Source of the DNA: Strigamia acuminata | Lineage: Eukaryota > Arthropoda > Chilopoda > Geophilomorpha > Linotaeniidae | Assembly: GCA_949358305.1 (NCBI GenBank) | Contig: CASHSZ010000120.1 | Location: 1-64,000, forward strand | Direction: 5' to 3' | Length of the DNA stretch: 64,000 bases | Part shown: piece by piece, positions 9,072 to 20,098 of the stretch | Layout of the letters: each line of letters begins with the position of its first letter | How positions within the stretch are numbered: position 1 is the first letter of the stretch | Position numbers and translations under genes: made by a program | Notes under the pieces: generated by a model | The model's database searches: none | What the model was told of the DNA's origin: nothing | What the model saw: the letters and a program-made list of their open reading frames with translations, nothing else

Positions 9072-12000
9072 TCTTATTGGTCGGGATGCTGTACACAAGT
9101 TTGGTTGGCATAATATTTCTGCCGCTTTAATTTCAGGAGATGGACGTGACCCGGCGCCGCCAGCGGAGGGTGACGGAGCTGCTGTGAGTGGTCAACACCC
9201 GTCGGCGAGCCCAGTGGATCACGTTGAAGTGTCGAGTGCGAGTGCCCAGAGAGCTGGTTCCTTGAGTGAATTGTTATTGCGTTACGCACACGTGTTTAGC
9301 GAGTGCCTTGGAACTTACAAAGGTGAACCGGTTGATCTTATTTTAAGACCAGATGCGGTTCCCAGATTTTACAGGCCGAGGCCTATTCCACTGCCACTTA
9401 GAGATGCGGTCAGTTTGGAGATAGACGATTTGATTTCCAAAGGGGTGTTCAAGCCAATTCCGTTCTCCGTGTGGGGGACTCCCCTGGTCACAGTTCAAAA
9501 GAAAGACGGGGGGGTTCGCCTGTGCGGGGATTACAGGTCCACCGTGAACGCTAATTTACAGCCTGACCCGTACCCCCTGCCTCGCATAGCCGAGTTGCTT
9601 GCGTCGATTGGCAGAGCGCGGTTCTTCAGTACGCTTGACCTCAGGCAAGCGTATCTGCAAATTCCGCTATCAGAAAGGTCGGCTGTTATTGCGGCTGTGA
9701 ACACCCCAAAAGGCCTTATGGCCGTTACCAGGCTCCCGTTTGGGACCATGCCATCCGCTGGGATTTTCCAGCGGATTATTATTTCAGTCCTGGACGGGGT
9801 GCCCCGCATCTTCGTCTACTTGGACGACATTCTTGTCGCAACGTGGGATTTGCCAGAACATTTGTGGGTTTCGGAGCAGATTTTTCGTAGATTGGCTGAC
9901 AGGGGTTTACACCTGGCTAGGGAAAAATGTTTGTTTTGTGAGAGTGGCCTAAATTTTTTGGGTTTCTCAATTAGTCAGAAGGGGGTCAGACCAATCTCGT
10001 CAAAAGTTGAGGCGGTTTTGGCAATCCCACCTCCTGTTGACGTGAAGCAGCTTAGAACATTTTTAGGGATGGTGGCGTTTTACGCCGTGTTCATTGAACA
10101 CTTGGCCGACAAGGCGACCCCGCTTTACGAGCTATTGTGTGCGGAGGCAATTTGGGTCTGGAACCAGCGCAGGCAGCAGGCATTTGACGTGATCAAACGA
10201 GCTTTAACGTCCGCTCCCATTTTGACGTACTACGATCTTCATCGTCCGCTGGTGATCGCTGCGGACGCGTCCCCTTATGGGGTAGGGGCGGTCTTGGCCC
10301 ACGTTGACAAACTGGAAAGAGAACATCCAGTTGCTTTTGCCTCGAGATCCCTCAGCCGTGCCGAGAGTAACTATGCGCACATCGACAAGGAGGCGTTGTC
10401 GGTTGTATTCGCGGTGAAAAAGTTCCATATATATCTTATGGGCAGGGAGTTCACCATCTACACCGACCACAAGCCCTTGTTGGGCATTTTGGGGTCTGAC
10501 CGACCAATTCCGTTGGTGGTCAGCCCCAGAATGCTCCGCTGGGCCCTCCTGCTGTCAGCTTATTCTTATGTGTTGCGGTATCGCAGGGGAGCCGACAATT
10601 CCAATGCTGATGTCCTCAGCAGATTCCCTTGCGATCCGGCGCCAGCTGAGGTTGATGACCGACCGGTATTTTTGGTTGAGATGGAGGGGGAGAACTTGTT
10701 GACAGCGGTGGAAGTCGCGAAGGCGACGGCAGTCGACACAGAGTTGACTGTGGTGGTTGCTGCGGTCCGTGGAGGAGATGTTGCCTCGCTTGCAGGTCGC
10801 CCTGAGTTGGCTGTTTATGCCAACCGTTTTGAGGAACTTTCACTTATGGCGGGAGTCCTCTTGTGGGGGGCCAGAGTGGTGGTGCCCGGGGCCTTGCAGC
10901 CTAGGATGCTGCGGCTCCTTCATGAAGGTCATCCCGGCATTGTGGCCATGAAAAAGAGGGCCCGCAGTGCCGTGTGGTGGGCGGGAATTACCCCGCAAAT
11001 CATTAACTTCGTGCAGAAGTGCGTCATCTGCGCGCAAAGCAGACCTTTACCGCCACACGCACTGCCTATTTCATGGCCGCGTGCCGAGGAGCCGTGGGCC
11101 CGTGTGCACATTGACTACGCCGGTCCCATTCAGTCCCAGATGGTTTTGGTGTTGGTTGACGCCTACTCTGGATGGATCGAGGCGAGGGCGACACGAACGG
11201 CCACTTCAGCGACCACAATTTCGATTCTCAGGCGTGTGTTTAGTACTTTTGGGCTCCCGCACCTTTTGGTCAGCGACAACGGAGCCCAGTTTACGTCTGC
11301 AGAGTTTGCCAGGTTTTTGAGGAGAAATGGGGTCGAGCATATGTTCTCCCCCCCATACCACGCCCAGTCTAACGGGCAGGCGGAACGTGCGGTGCGTTGG
11401 GTCAAGGACCGTTTAGCAAAGTTCACCAAGGGAGATTTGGAACTGCGCTTGCTCAGACTCATGCTTTACCAACATACGAGTTTCCGCGGACGGGACAATC
11501 AGTCGCCAGCGATGCTATTCATAGGGCGACAGCCGTTTACTTTTTTGGATTTGGTAAAACCCAGGTGTGCGGTGAGTGTGGCGGCTACTAACTCTCGTTT
11601 CAGGAACTTTGCTGTGGGCGACAGACTATGGTACAAGTCGTTTCCAGCAAGTACCCCGCCGTGGCGGCCGGGGGTTGTTTTGGAGAGGAGCGGCGAGGTC
11701 GTCTATCGCTTGAGGGATGTCCAGACCAACAAGCAAGTGGTCAGACACCTGAACCACGTGAGGAGACGCGATGCGGCGGACCCGAGCGAGGTGGCGATTT
11801 CAGTGCCGGTCGTGGCGCCGGTTACCCCCGAAGGTGGGGGCGAGCCGAGGCTTTACACGTATGCGCCGTTGCCAGGGACGCTACTCGTCCAGTTGCCTCC
11901 AACACCTCCAACACCACAGACGCCACCGCAACCTTTTCTCACCCCACCCCAAGTTGTGAGACTCCCAACACCCGTGCAGACACCTGTAGGAGCCCAAGTG

Positions 12001-12480
12001 GTACCAGTGGGCGGTCAAGTTCCAGTGCTAGCCCCGGAGGCGCCACCCGCGCCGACGATGGCCGAGGAGGTAGCGGTCGATCAGCAGATGGAGGAACCCC
12101 ACCGCGACGCCGTCAACTTGCAACAGAGACCTAGAACGCGCGCGGCCTGGAACATCGAGATTAATTATAAAGACCTGTCCTCGGGGGAGGAGGAAGATGA
12201 CGAGGAGACGGTTTTGGCCAGCTACCGCAATGCACCAGTGGCGAGATTACCCAAACACGGACTAAAAGTCGCGGAGATGGTGCGGATGGAGCCCATACAA
12301 GATCCAGACCAACCTGGTCCAAGTGGGACGGCGGATCCTTTGGAGAGAGGGGCACCACGCACCACCTTACCAGCAAAGAAGACTAGTAAAGGGGCTCCAG
12401 AAAAAGCGCAACTCTACAGTAAGGAGGACGCGGAGCGGACTCGCCTGTTGTTGCGCCGGATGGCAGACAAAGAAAAGTAA
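9049..12480 (+). pseudogene. pol: Gypsy-2 pol (end of protease, RT, RNase H, integrase)
   Basis: The second part of the broken polyprotein is open from within the protease to 12480. It keeps YLDD in RT, AADAS and YTDHKP in RNase H, the HHCC finger and the integrase triad, plus the proline-rich and acidic tail of this family. It has no start of its own: the frame opens in the middle of the protease domain. Apart from the upstream 11-bp deletion the pol region looks undamaged, and differences from Gypsy-1 are mostly silent. Confidence 0.93.
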
Positions 12481-12709
12481 TGATGGAGCTAAATAGTGTT
12501 GTTGTGAAAAGTAAAGAAAACTGTTTGAAATTGTATAAAAAGGTCGTTTTTATTAGCAATGAGATAAGAATTGTAGTTTGTGTTTTCTTGGCTTAAATTG
12601 AAAATTGTAAAGTGTTTTATTGAAGAAGTTTTAATCATTAGATGTGGCTATTTGGGTTAATTTGAAAAGTGTGAAATTACAAGTTGTGAACATTGTAACT
12701 GGGGAGGAA
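12481..12709 (+). other. Gypsy-2 3' untranslated region and polypurine tract
   Basis: AT-rich non-coding DNA resembling the Gypsy-1 segment at 5165-5390, ending in CTGGGGAGGAA before the 3' LTR. Confidence 0.75.
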
Positions 12710-12922
12710 TGTTAAATTCTGATTATAAATTAACTATTAAGTGTGAATTGACAGTATTATATGATTGTTGTAACAATGTGCCATGGTTGGTGATTGTTTG
12801 GAAACTAACCATGGCAACACATATTCTGGAATTCAGTTGTGTATGACGAGTTCAATAAATGAGAGTGAACATGTTTTCCGTGTCTAAATTAGAGAGTCAC
12901 ATCGAGTTGTAAGAACTCTTCA
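12710..12922 (+). repeat. Gypsy-2 3' LTR
   Basis: It equals the 5' LTR except TGTTAAATT instead of TGTTAGATT at the start. It is followed by the target duplication GTGCT. Confidence 0.95.
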
Positions 12923-12927
12923 GTGCT

Positions 12928-14711
12928 TGTTCGACCTATTTTCCACGCGATTCTTCGCGTATTGTATCGCAGCGGTGCTGTCAGCACAGACACACGGCTT
13001 GACGTTCCCAAAGAGACTGGAAATAACATCTATTTCATACAATCGCTTAAGCCACGTGATCTCACGGACACCGTCCACTATAGCGACAAATTCGCTCTCC
13101 ATTATGGACAAGCTCGTAGCCTTCTGCTTGCTACATGCCCAAGACACAGGCACTCCACCCAAGAAGATAACATGCCCTCCAAAACTTTTCCTTTTGTCTA
13201 AGTCCGTCGCATAAGACGCATCGGTATACACCGTTAAATTGGGATTATCGCAACGGCTTAGGTTGATACAATGATCTTGAGTGTTTCTCAAATACCTTAG
13301 GATCTGGAGGAGCATTTCAACATGCTTAGTAGAATGAACCTCATTGTACTGGGACATGACAATAACTGAGAACAAGATATCCGGTCTTGTTCTCGCGACC
13401 AGAAATAATAGGCTTCCCACCAGTGATCTATATGGGAAGGCTGTGTCAATTACGTCATTCTCTCGTACACCCTGGATCATTGTCCCTACAGTCCCCGGAA
13501 CACGGATGCGGTGGTTGGCATCGACCTTGAACAATTCACAGAGTTTTGAAATGTATGTCCGCTGGTGTATTTTAATCTCGCCACCCCCTCTGTCAAATTC
13601 GACCCCTAACAACCTATGTACGGGACCGAGATTCACCATTTCAAAAACGTTGCTAATCCAACCCAACACCAATTGTTCAGTATATTTGTCCCTGGCGAAC
13701 AAAACAATATCATCGACGTACACGACGAGAACAGCGTCGCGGTCCAACACATAAACGCAATTCAACCCGGGTACTGGTCCAAAACCCATCAGGAGAAGGT
13801 TTTCGTGAAGCTTCTGAAACCACATTCGGCCAGACTGGTGGAGGCCGTATAACGCTTTATTCAACCTCCAAAACTTTCCCCGGTTCTCCTTGGTTTGATA
13901 CCCCTTTGGGATTGACATAAATTGGGGCTCATCTAAGTCACCATACAGATACGCGGCTTTAATATCTATGTGCGTATCTGTCCAATGGTTAAGCACCACT
14001 AATGTGCAGAAAAAGACAAGTATCATGACAAAGTTCACGACGGGTGAAAAGACTTCTGTGAAGTCTATGCCCGGCTTTTGCTTGAAGCCTTGCGCAACAA
14101 GCCTGGCACGGTGCCTCGTTACTTTCCCCGTATAATCGCGTTTAATTTTGTAAATCCACTTGTTGCCTAGCAACGTGGCCTTTTCGGGAATACTGTCCAC
14201 TTCGGTGTAAACTTCCCGTTCGTCAAAAATAGAGATTTCCTCGTTCATGGCTTTGCCCCACTCTTGGCGACTAACATCAGCCATGGCCTCCTCATAAGTG
14301 TTTGGTTCTAAATTGCAAAACCCCGCAAATGGTAGAGGTTGTGTCTTCGTCTTAAAATCGAAGAGCCCCGCCTCGTACTCGAAACCCTCGTCCTCACACC
14401 ATCTCACTACGTCTATACGACTTCTTATTCGGTCTCTACCCGGTGTTATGTAGTGAATGAAAACATGTCCGGCTTGTGCTCCGGATTTCCTAATATATTC
14501 TACTCGTTTCCATTTCGTGATATCAATTTGTTGTAATTCAACTCCCCCAACAGCCCCAGTATGCCTGCCCCTTACATTAGGAGACTGTGCCACTGCCTCT
14601 TCACATCTGGCATCATCGTCACTGCCTTCACTTGGAGTAGCATCTCCTGCAGTGTGAGCGACATCCTCTGGTAAATTAGGGTCTAATTGGGGTAATGGAG
14701 CAGGTTGAGAC
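12928..14711 (-). pseudogene. pol: Copia-A reverse transcriptase and RNase H
   Basis: The minus-strand frame holds a Copia-type RT (RVT_2): WIYKIKRD, LVAQGFKQKPGIDFTEVFSPVV, LNKALYGLHQSGRMW and VVYVDDIVLF, then RNase H with YTDASYA and SIMESEFVA. Its upstream end meets Gypsy-3 at the GAGAC duplication and resumes at 17441; its downstream end meets Gypsy-2 at GTGCT and resumes at 7186. Inside this stretch there is no stop codon or frameshift, so RT damage is limited to the two insertions. The methionine at 14593 is internal and not a real start. Confidence 0.9.
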
Positions 14712-14962
14712 TGTCAGCGATGAAAGAGCAAGCGACAAGGAATTTGCGACTGTCTAGGTTCAAAATGTGCACAAACTAACTTTATTCGGCTTTTACAAAT
14801 TCAAAGGTAAACAAATCGATTTTCTGAAAATAAATAAAACGAGGTCTTCCATTGGCTGTCCCGTCCCGACGTCATCAATCAACACCGACAGGTGCGCCGC
14901 GTGGCAGGTGTTCGCCTCGGCGCCAGGTCGCGCGCAACGTGAGGTCAACGTATGACCTCACA
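14712..14962 (-). repeat. Gypsy-3 3' LTR
   Basis: On the minus strand it starts TGTGAGGTC and ends CGCTGACA. It matches 17185-17435. The stop codon of the Gypsy-3 frame lies within its first bases. Confidence 0.95.
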
Positions 14963-17033
14963 CGTCCACCCCAGGGGTAGTGATGGTCCCCATCACGGCC
15001 TCCTCGTTACAGTTCCTCAACTGGGCGCCATGCGCCTTCCAAGTTCGGCCGTCCTCATGTGACAGAATGTAAACCTCGGTCCCCAAACGCTCCGTGATTA
15101 AATGTGGGCCCTCGTATAAGACCTCGGATTTCCTCCGTCGATGGCCCCTCGTACAGTTCCGAGCAAAACCTCTCACGCAGCTCTGCATACCTTTCCACCA
15201 GTGCCTTCTCGGTCTAGATAACGTTTTAAGAGCGATTGCATGTTCGCATGATTCGTGGACCGCCTTCGTTAATTTGTCGGTCATGCTCCCCGGCACCACA
15301 ATTCGGGAACACTTCCTATTTCGTCGTGTTTCCACGTGGTGGAGAAATCCGTCGACCGCCTCGAACTCCGTCGGGGGGCACGCCGTCTTCTCCCTGCAAA
15401 ACGCATCACTCCGCTGCTCCTCTCGCAGTGTCCCATCTCTCAACTTAATTGTTGCCAATACGACTGTCGTCCCTGATTCGATTGCTCGTGAAAGTGCGTC
15501 GGGGATCTCATTCTCCTTTCCCTTTTTGTGTTCTAGACGAATCTCGCGCTCCTCGCCCACACACTTTCCCGGCTCGTCCTGCTCTCCGAACGACCGGTCC
15601 TCCGCTGAAATCCGCAGTGGGGCTCGAAAAATGTAATGCATCGCCGGCATCGATTCCTTGATCTCCTTATAAAAAGTCACGTCGCCGTCGCCGGAAATCA
15701 TCCAAGCCAAACCGGCCTGTTTGCGCCAGTCCATCCCGATGACCAGCGGGAAAGGCGCATCCTGGACCACGGCAACGTCGCTAATCCTGGTCCTCATTTT
15801 ACCGATTTGCACGTTCAGGTCTACGTGGCCCAACACCTGTTTGTCGCCACTCGCCGTCTTGAAATATTCTTTCTCCAAATTTGGGCGAATTTCAACGCTG
15901 TCCCCAACAAAAAGTTGATCTACGGTCGAGCAGTTTGCCCCACAGTCAATCAGGGCCTCCACCTGTCCCCCGAGCTCCGCTGACTGGCAATCCACGACGA
16001 CGAGATTCGACTCCGGACACTTCGTCCTAACCATGCAAATGTTGATCTTCTTTTTCTCGGCGTCCCTCAGTTGTTGCCTTGCGTCTCCCTCCTTCTGTTC
16101 GGGCTTTTTCGCTTTGGAACAATCAAATGAACAATGGCCCATCTCGTTGCAACGCCAACATTGCATTTTTGACATGTCCATGCCCTTTTTATATGACGTT
16201 TCATCGCGTGGTGTCCTTGTCCGGGCCTCGATATTTGGCTTCGCGGTCTCTTTTGGTGTCGTCCTCGGTGGTGACTCGATGGCCTCTCTGTTCCGGTCAA
16301 TCTCGCGTCCCTTCCTAATTAATTCGATAAAAGAATCAAATTTTGACATGCGAAATAAATCACGAGTGTGCAAATCGCGAACTCCCTCTATTGTGACATT
16401 TATCGTGTCGTCCTTCGAGAAACTGAACGCCTTCTTTGTTGTCTCGATCAACGCGATTTTTGCGGCGAAATATGTGGCGAGGGACTCGTTCTCCAACTGC
16501 TTTCTTGCAGCGATTCGCTGCCTCCACTTATCGTAGGTATCAACGTCCAAAAAATAATCCCTAATTGACGCCGCCCACTCTGACCACAAAACAAATTTCT
16601 TTCCAAAAATATCATACCAATACAGCGCTTCTTCCTTTAATTGTCCGTTTGCCACCGCAATTTTCGCGTGCTCGGTCCATTTTCCCAATGTGGCCGCACG
16701 CTCGACGCACTCGATGAAATGTTCTACGTTCTCGTCACGTTTTCCTTTGAACACGGGCACTCCCTTCGTCGTGTCCACCTCGTGCTGCACTTTAATCTGT
16801 CCCGCGAGTCCCGTTGCGGTTGACACGATGGCCGTCTGGGTTGGCTCGGGCTTGACCTTGGCTGCATCTTTTGCCACGTTGTCCGCTAAAATAGTGGCCA
16901 AAAATTCACTTTTCTTTTTGCAATTGCTTACGTCAATTCCGCGCAGCAAGCATTCGTCGCGAATGGTATCGCACGTCAAAAGGTCCAAAACCGGCTCGCT
17001 AGTCGAAGTGAAAACACTTTTCATGTCCGCCAT
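14958..17033 (-). CDS. gag: Gypsy-3 Gag-protease polyprotein with fused pol remnants
   Basis: From the ATG at 17033 (MADMKS) the frame gives 691 residues. Counting from the upstream TTG at 17120, Gag has a zinc knuckle CWRCNEMGHCSFDC at 321-334, and the protease region reads LIDCGANCSTV with Asp at 392, so the usual D(T/S)G is DCG. At about 527-545 comes a stretch like the end of RNase H (HKKGKENEIPDALSR). A degenerate HHCC-like segment follows (622-656), and then an integrase C-terminal segment (EGPHLITERLGTEVYIL). RT, the body of RNase H and the DD35E core are missing, yet the frame stays open across the joins. Stop codon TGA is provided by the LTR (14958-14960). It may supply Gag in cis and use enzymes from relatives; that is inference. 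Confidence 0.85.
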   Translation of the reverse strand: MADMKSVFTSTSEPVLDLLTCDTIRDECLLRGIDVSNCKKKSEFLATILADNVAKDAAKVKPEPTQTAIVSTATGLAGQIKVQHEVDTTKGVPVFKGKRDENVEHFIECVERAATLGKWTEHAKIAVANGQLKEEALYWYDIFGKKFVLWSEWAASIRDYFLDVDTYDKWRQRIAARKQLENESLATYFAAKIALIETTKKAFSFSKDDTINVTIEGVRDLHTRDLFRMSKFDSFIELIRKGREIDRNREAIESPPRTTPKETAKPNIEARTRTPRDETSYKKGMDMSKMQCWRCNEMGHCSFDCSKAKKPEQKEGDARQQLRDAEKKKINICMVRTKCPESNLVVVDCQSAELGGQVEALIDCGANCSTVDQLFVGDSVEIRPNLEKEYFKTASGDKQVLGHVDLNVQIGKMRTRISDVAVVQDAPFPLVIGMDWRKQAGLAWMISGDGDVTFYKEIKESMPAMHYIFRAPLRISAEDRSFGEQDEPGKCVGEEREIRLEHKKGKENEIPDALSRAIESGTTVVLATIKLRDGTLREEQRSDAFCREKTACPPTEFEAVDGFLHHVETRRNRKCSRIVVPGSMTDKLTKAVHESCEHAIALKTLSRPRRHWWKGMQSCVRGFARNCTRGHRRRKSEVLYEGPHLITERLGTEVYILSHEDGRTWKAHGAQLRNCNEEAVMGTITTPGVDV

Positions 17034-17172
17034 TTTATGTCCCGAGTTTTCCTTCCTCACGCCCACGCACGGCAATTTTCGTATTTTCGGTTGCGGCTCG
17101 AAAATCCAACGAAAATCCAACGAGCTCTCTCACGCAGCGACGACGTTCACGCGTCCGCCGGGTCCTAAGCTG

Positions 17173-17184
17173 TCGACTGCGCCA
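17173..17184 (-). other. Primer-binding site, Gypsy-3 (tRNA-Ser type)
   Basis: On the minus strand TGGCGCAGTCGA follows the 5' LTR directly. This agrees with the tRNA-Ser primer motif known from some arthropod Gypsy elements. Confidence 0.75.
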
Positions 17185-17435
17185 TGTCAGCGATGAAAGA
17201 GCAAGCGACAAGGAATTTGCGACTGTCTAGGTTCAAAATGTGCACAAACTAACTTTATTCGGCTTTTACAAATTCAAAGGTAAACAAATCGATTTTCTGA
17301 AAATAAATAAAACGAGGTCTTCCATTGGCTGTCCCGTCCCGACGTCATCAATCAACACCGACAGGTGCGCCGCGTGGCAGGTGTTCGCCTCGGCGCCAGG
17401 TCGCGCGCAACGTGAGGTCAACGTATGACCTCACA
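17185..17435 (-). repeat. Gypsy-3 5' LTR
   Basis: 251 bp, same as 14712-14962, followed on the plus strand by the GAGAC duplication. Confidence 0.95.
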
Positions 17436-17440
17436 GAGAC

Positions 17441-17541
17441 GTAGATGCCTCATCCTCTGGCTCCGTCGTCGTTGCAGGAATAATCTGCGGCGTGGGAAGT
17501 GGCGATGGAACCAACTCCCAATAATAATTGGCGCTACTTGC
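17441..17541 (-). pseudogene. pol: Copia-A linker before RT, joined to the deletion point
   Basis: This minus-strand piece continues the RT frame upstream of Gypsy-3 as a proline-, acid-rich linker (VPSPLPTPQIIP). At 17501-17541 it contains 41 bases that recur exactly at 38224-38264. Just beyond it the integrase is missing, and the Gag-side frame enters in a different register and stops at a TAG in these bases. Confidence 0.7.
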
Positions 17542-17542
17542 C

Positions 17543-19003
17543 CTTTGAATTTAGGTGGCCCATTCTGCCATGCCAAAAATCCATCGGTATCGCTTTATCA
17601 TTGTCTAATTTCTTCCCATTATTATCGTTATTATCAGCTGTTAAAGCTGTTTTAACCGGTCCCACTACTGTAGGTTTAGTCTGTTTCACTCCAATCTGAT
17701 TAACCCCCTGTACCACATTACTAAACGTGCGCGCATTGTTCGCATTGCTCGCATTATTCACTGCGCCATTTGTTGCAACAATCGTTTTCCCATTCGATTG
17801 CACATTAGAAGTGGTTAGTTCACACTTAATTTTAGGCATGGTTAATACAGTTTGTTTTACACAATTATTTATGCCAACTGCCTCCTTCTGCGCAGGGATG
17901 GCAGTTGCATTTACAGAGGTGACAGACACATGTCCGTTAACTTTATATAAGCGATTGCTGAGTCGAACAGCTGTTAATGATGGGTCTTCAATCTTTTTCC
18001 GAAATAAAGTCATTTTGCCGTCTGCAACGTAAGTGCGTAAGCCAGCCTCATCAGTGCGCCCGAGAGAGATAAGATTCTTCCGAAAATTCGGAGCATAATA
18101 GACGTTGTTCAAAGTAACAACTCTACTCCTGTTGCCATATGTGGAAATTAACTCCACAGATCCAATCCCTTCTATTTTAGAGGTCCCTTCCCCTAACTGC
18201 ACTGTGTAATTGAGAGGCTTAAAATTTGCAAACCACTCTTTGCAAAAGGCAAAATGGTCAGTAGCACCGGTATCGACGTACCAAGCGGTGTTTACTGGTC
18301 CATTTGACAAAAATGACGATACAGGAGGCGGCGGCTCCTCCACTTCCATGTAGAGTGAGTCCGGGTCGTCAATCCAATTGTCGACTAAGTTGGCTTTACG
18401 CCCACCACGTCCTCCTTTTCCACGATTTTTCCCACGTGGTTGTCCTCTAAATTGAGACGTTGGTCCAGCGTTGGACGACTGAGGATTCTGTCCAGTTTTG
18501 CGTTGCGAGGGACATTCTCTCGAGAAGTGACCCGAACCGCCGCAATTATAACACATCACGTTAGGTGATTTGACAATTTTCCATTGCATTGCCGCGTAGT
18601 GTGCCAATGGTTGCTGCACACACGAAGCCCCCAATCCACGGTCCTCATCTCGTTCATCTCCACTTGAGAAATCTGTGTCCGATGATGTATCCATCGGTTG
18701 AACCGGTGGGGGATGCAATCTGTCATATTCCATTAAGAATTCCTGGCGAATCCTTTCCAGATTAACGTCCTCCTGCGGCCAATCATCAATTCTCGCCTTC
18801 ATAGGCTCGTATTCAGGCCCTACACCATCCATATACTGGAAAATGACGAAAATTGGAGTTAATTCCAGGCTCGCTTCGTTAACCTCGACCGCTTTCTGAT
18901 CCACACGGTCCAAAAACTGTCGCATTGTCTCGTTATCGTTCATTCTTAAGTCTAAAAACTGCCGTCGCAGTTGAGCTCTCTCAAATCTCGGAGCTACTGC
19001 CAT
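17543..19003 (-). pseudogene. gag: Copia-A Gag, protease and GAG-pre-integrase, truncated
   Basis: From the ATG at 19003 (MAVAPRF) the minus strand encodes the second half of a Copia Gag (RRQFLDLRMNDNETMRQFL). It continues with a zinc knuckle CYNCGGSGHFSREC, an RG-rich run, a protease AWYVDTGATDHF and the start of the pre-integrase finger, FWHGRMGHLNSKG, where it breaks off. The usual first hundred or so residues of a Copia Gag and the whole integrase core are absent. The frame stops within the 41-base segment at 17501-17541. The open frame continues upstream of 19003 to 19465, but that part shows no Gag similarity. Confidence 0.85.
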
Positions 19004-20098
19004 TTTGCAGGAAATGCAGCACAAAACACAAAATTCGCACAATTCGCAGCACTTTGCACACAAACAAATAACACTTTCCCACCAAAATGAAGGCGAATGA
19101 TATGCAATTCTTCCCGGGGTACAGCTCAATAAGTGAGCACAACTAACTTGACCAGTCGCTACAAGGGCTTCCGTCCGACACACCTGGGGTTGCGGGATCG
19201 CCCCCTTGCTTCGAGCAAGCCTGGCCAAGAATAGGATGGCACTAGGCGAATGCCTAAAGGGTGCCAAACAAACAAAAGGTCCCAAAAGCAAAAACTTAAA
19301 TTTATACAAAGAATTTCGACCCCGAAAATGCAATAAATAATACGTTGTGAAGGTGGCACGTTGTTTTCCGTTGTTGGCGGGACAAATTCGTCGCCAAAAT
19401 TCCAACGGCGATCCACCGACGACGTACGGTGCTCCAACGTAGCAAACGGGCGTGCGCGTATGCACTAACCCGCCCAGAATACGAATTTAGCGTGTATTCT
19501 GGTTCCACCAGCTTCCTGGTCTTCACTATTGCACTCGTACGTGCAAATAGTGGCTCTTGATCCCGACAATAAACGTCGTTTGCGCGTGCTCGTCTCGTAC
19601 GATGCCGCGCACACGTAACTCGCTCGAAAAATGTCCGTCTCGTTCGTTTCGCCAAAATTCCGCTTCGAAATAAATGCCTGCTTGTTCCAGACGATTCCCA
19701 CGACGATAATTAGTCGCCACGTTGTGTTTTCCTTCGCTGGAAAACTCCACGACGTGAAGAAACGGCCCAAACTCTGCTTAAACTCGCATCGCACTGGGGG
19801 CCGCCATCTTGGAAATGGTCGGCAGCGAAGCTCGACGAATGGCCATTTTCGCTTAAAATGAGCCAAAAATACACGATTAATATTCGAAATAAATTCCTTA
19901 CTGTTCGAAAATGTCCTTTCCAACGCCCAAACACTCGTTGGAACACAGAATCGGCGATGTGAACGTAAATACGACGTTCGCTCGTCGCGTCAAAGCGCGG
20001 ATACGGTTCCGCCCAAATTGACGTGTCCGGCGTCGATTTCGTTATGAAATCCGCTGGAAAACTTCACGATTCGGCCATCAACCACCCTCTGCTACCAC
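19004..20098 (-). other. Copia-A 5' leader
   Basis: About 1.1 kb separates the 5' LTR from the visible Gag. The primer-binding site is at 20087-20097 (minus strand TGGTAGCAGAG), matching the 3' end of animal initiator tRNA-Met, one base from the LTR. Several open frames of 70-150 codons overlap one another here and show no family motif; none is called. Near 19010-19075 there is a degenerate GCACAAAACACAAAATTCGC-like repetition. Confidence 0.7.

Larger units (their letters stand above)
7187..12922 (+). mobile_element. Gypsy-2, Ty3/Gypsy element inside Copia-A
   Basis: The element is complete: LTRs at 7187-7399 and 12710-12922 (213 bp, one difference noticed), primer site at 7401-7412, polypurine tract at 12699-12709 and target duplication GTGCT (7182-7186, 12923-12927). 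It is closely related to Gypsy-1 in coding sequence. Its gag-pol frame is broken once, by an 11-bp deletion near 9026. LTR similarity indicates a very recent insertion. Confidence 0.96.
14712..17435 (-). mobile_element. Gypsy-3, internally deleted Gypsy-like element in Copia-A
   Basis: Two 251-bp LTRs (14712-14962, 17185-17435) that read identically bound it, with the target duplication GAGAC (14707-14711, 17436-17440). The primer site next to the minus-strand 5' LTR, TGGCGCAGTCGA, is of the tRNA-Ser kind used by some insect Gypsy elements. A single open frame fills the interior but lacks RT, most of RNase H and the integrase core, so the element is non-autonomous. Confidence 0.95.

Noticed and set aside
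19302-19946. Several 75-150 codon frames in the Copia-A leader
   Set aside because: They overlap one another in different registers and have no Gag or other motif.
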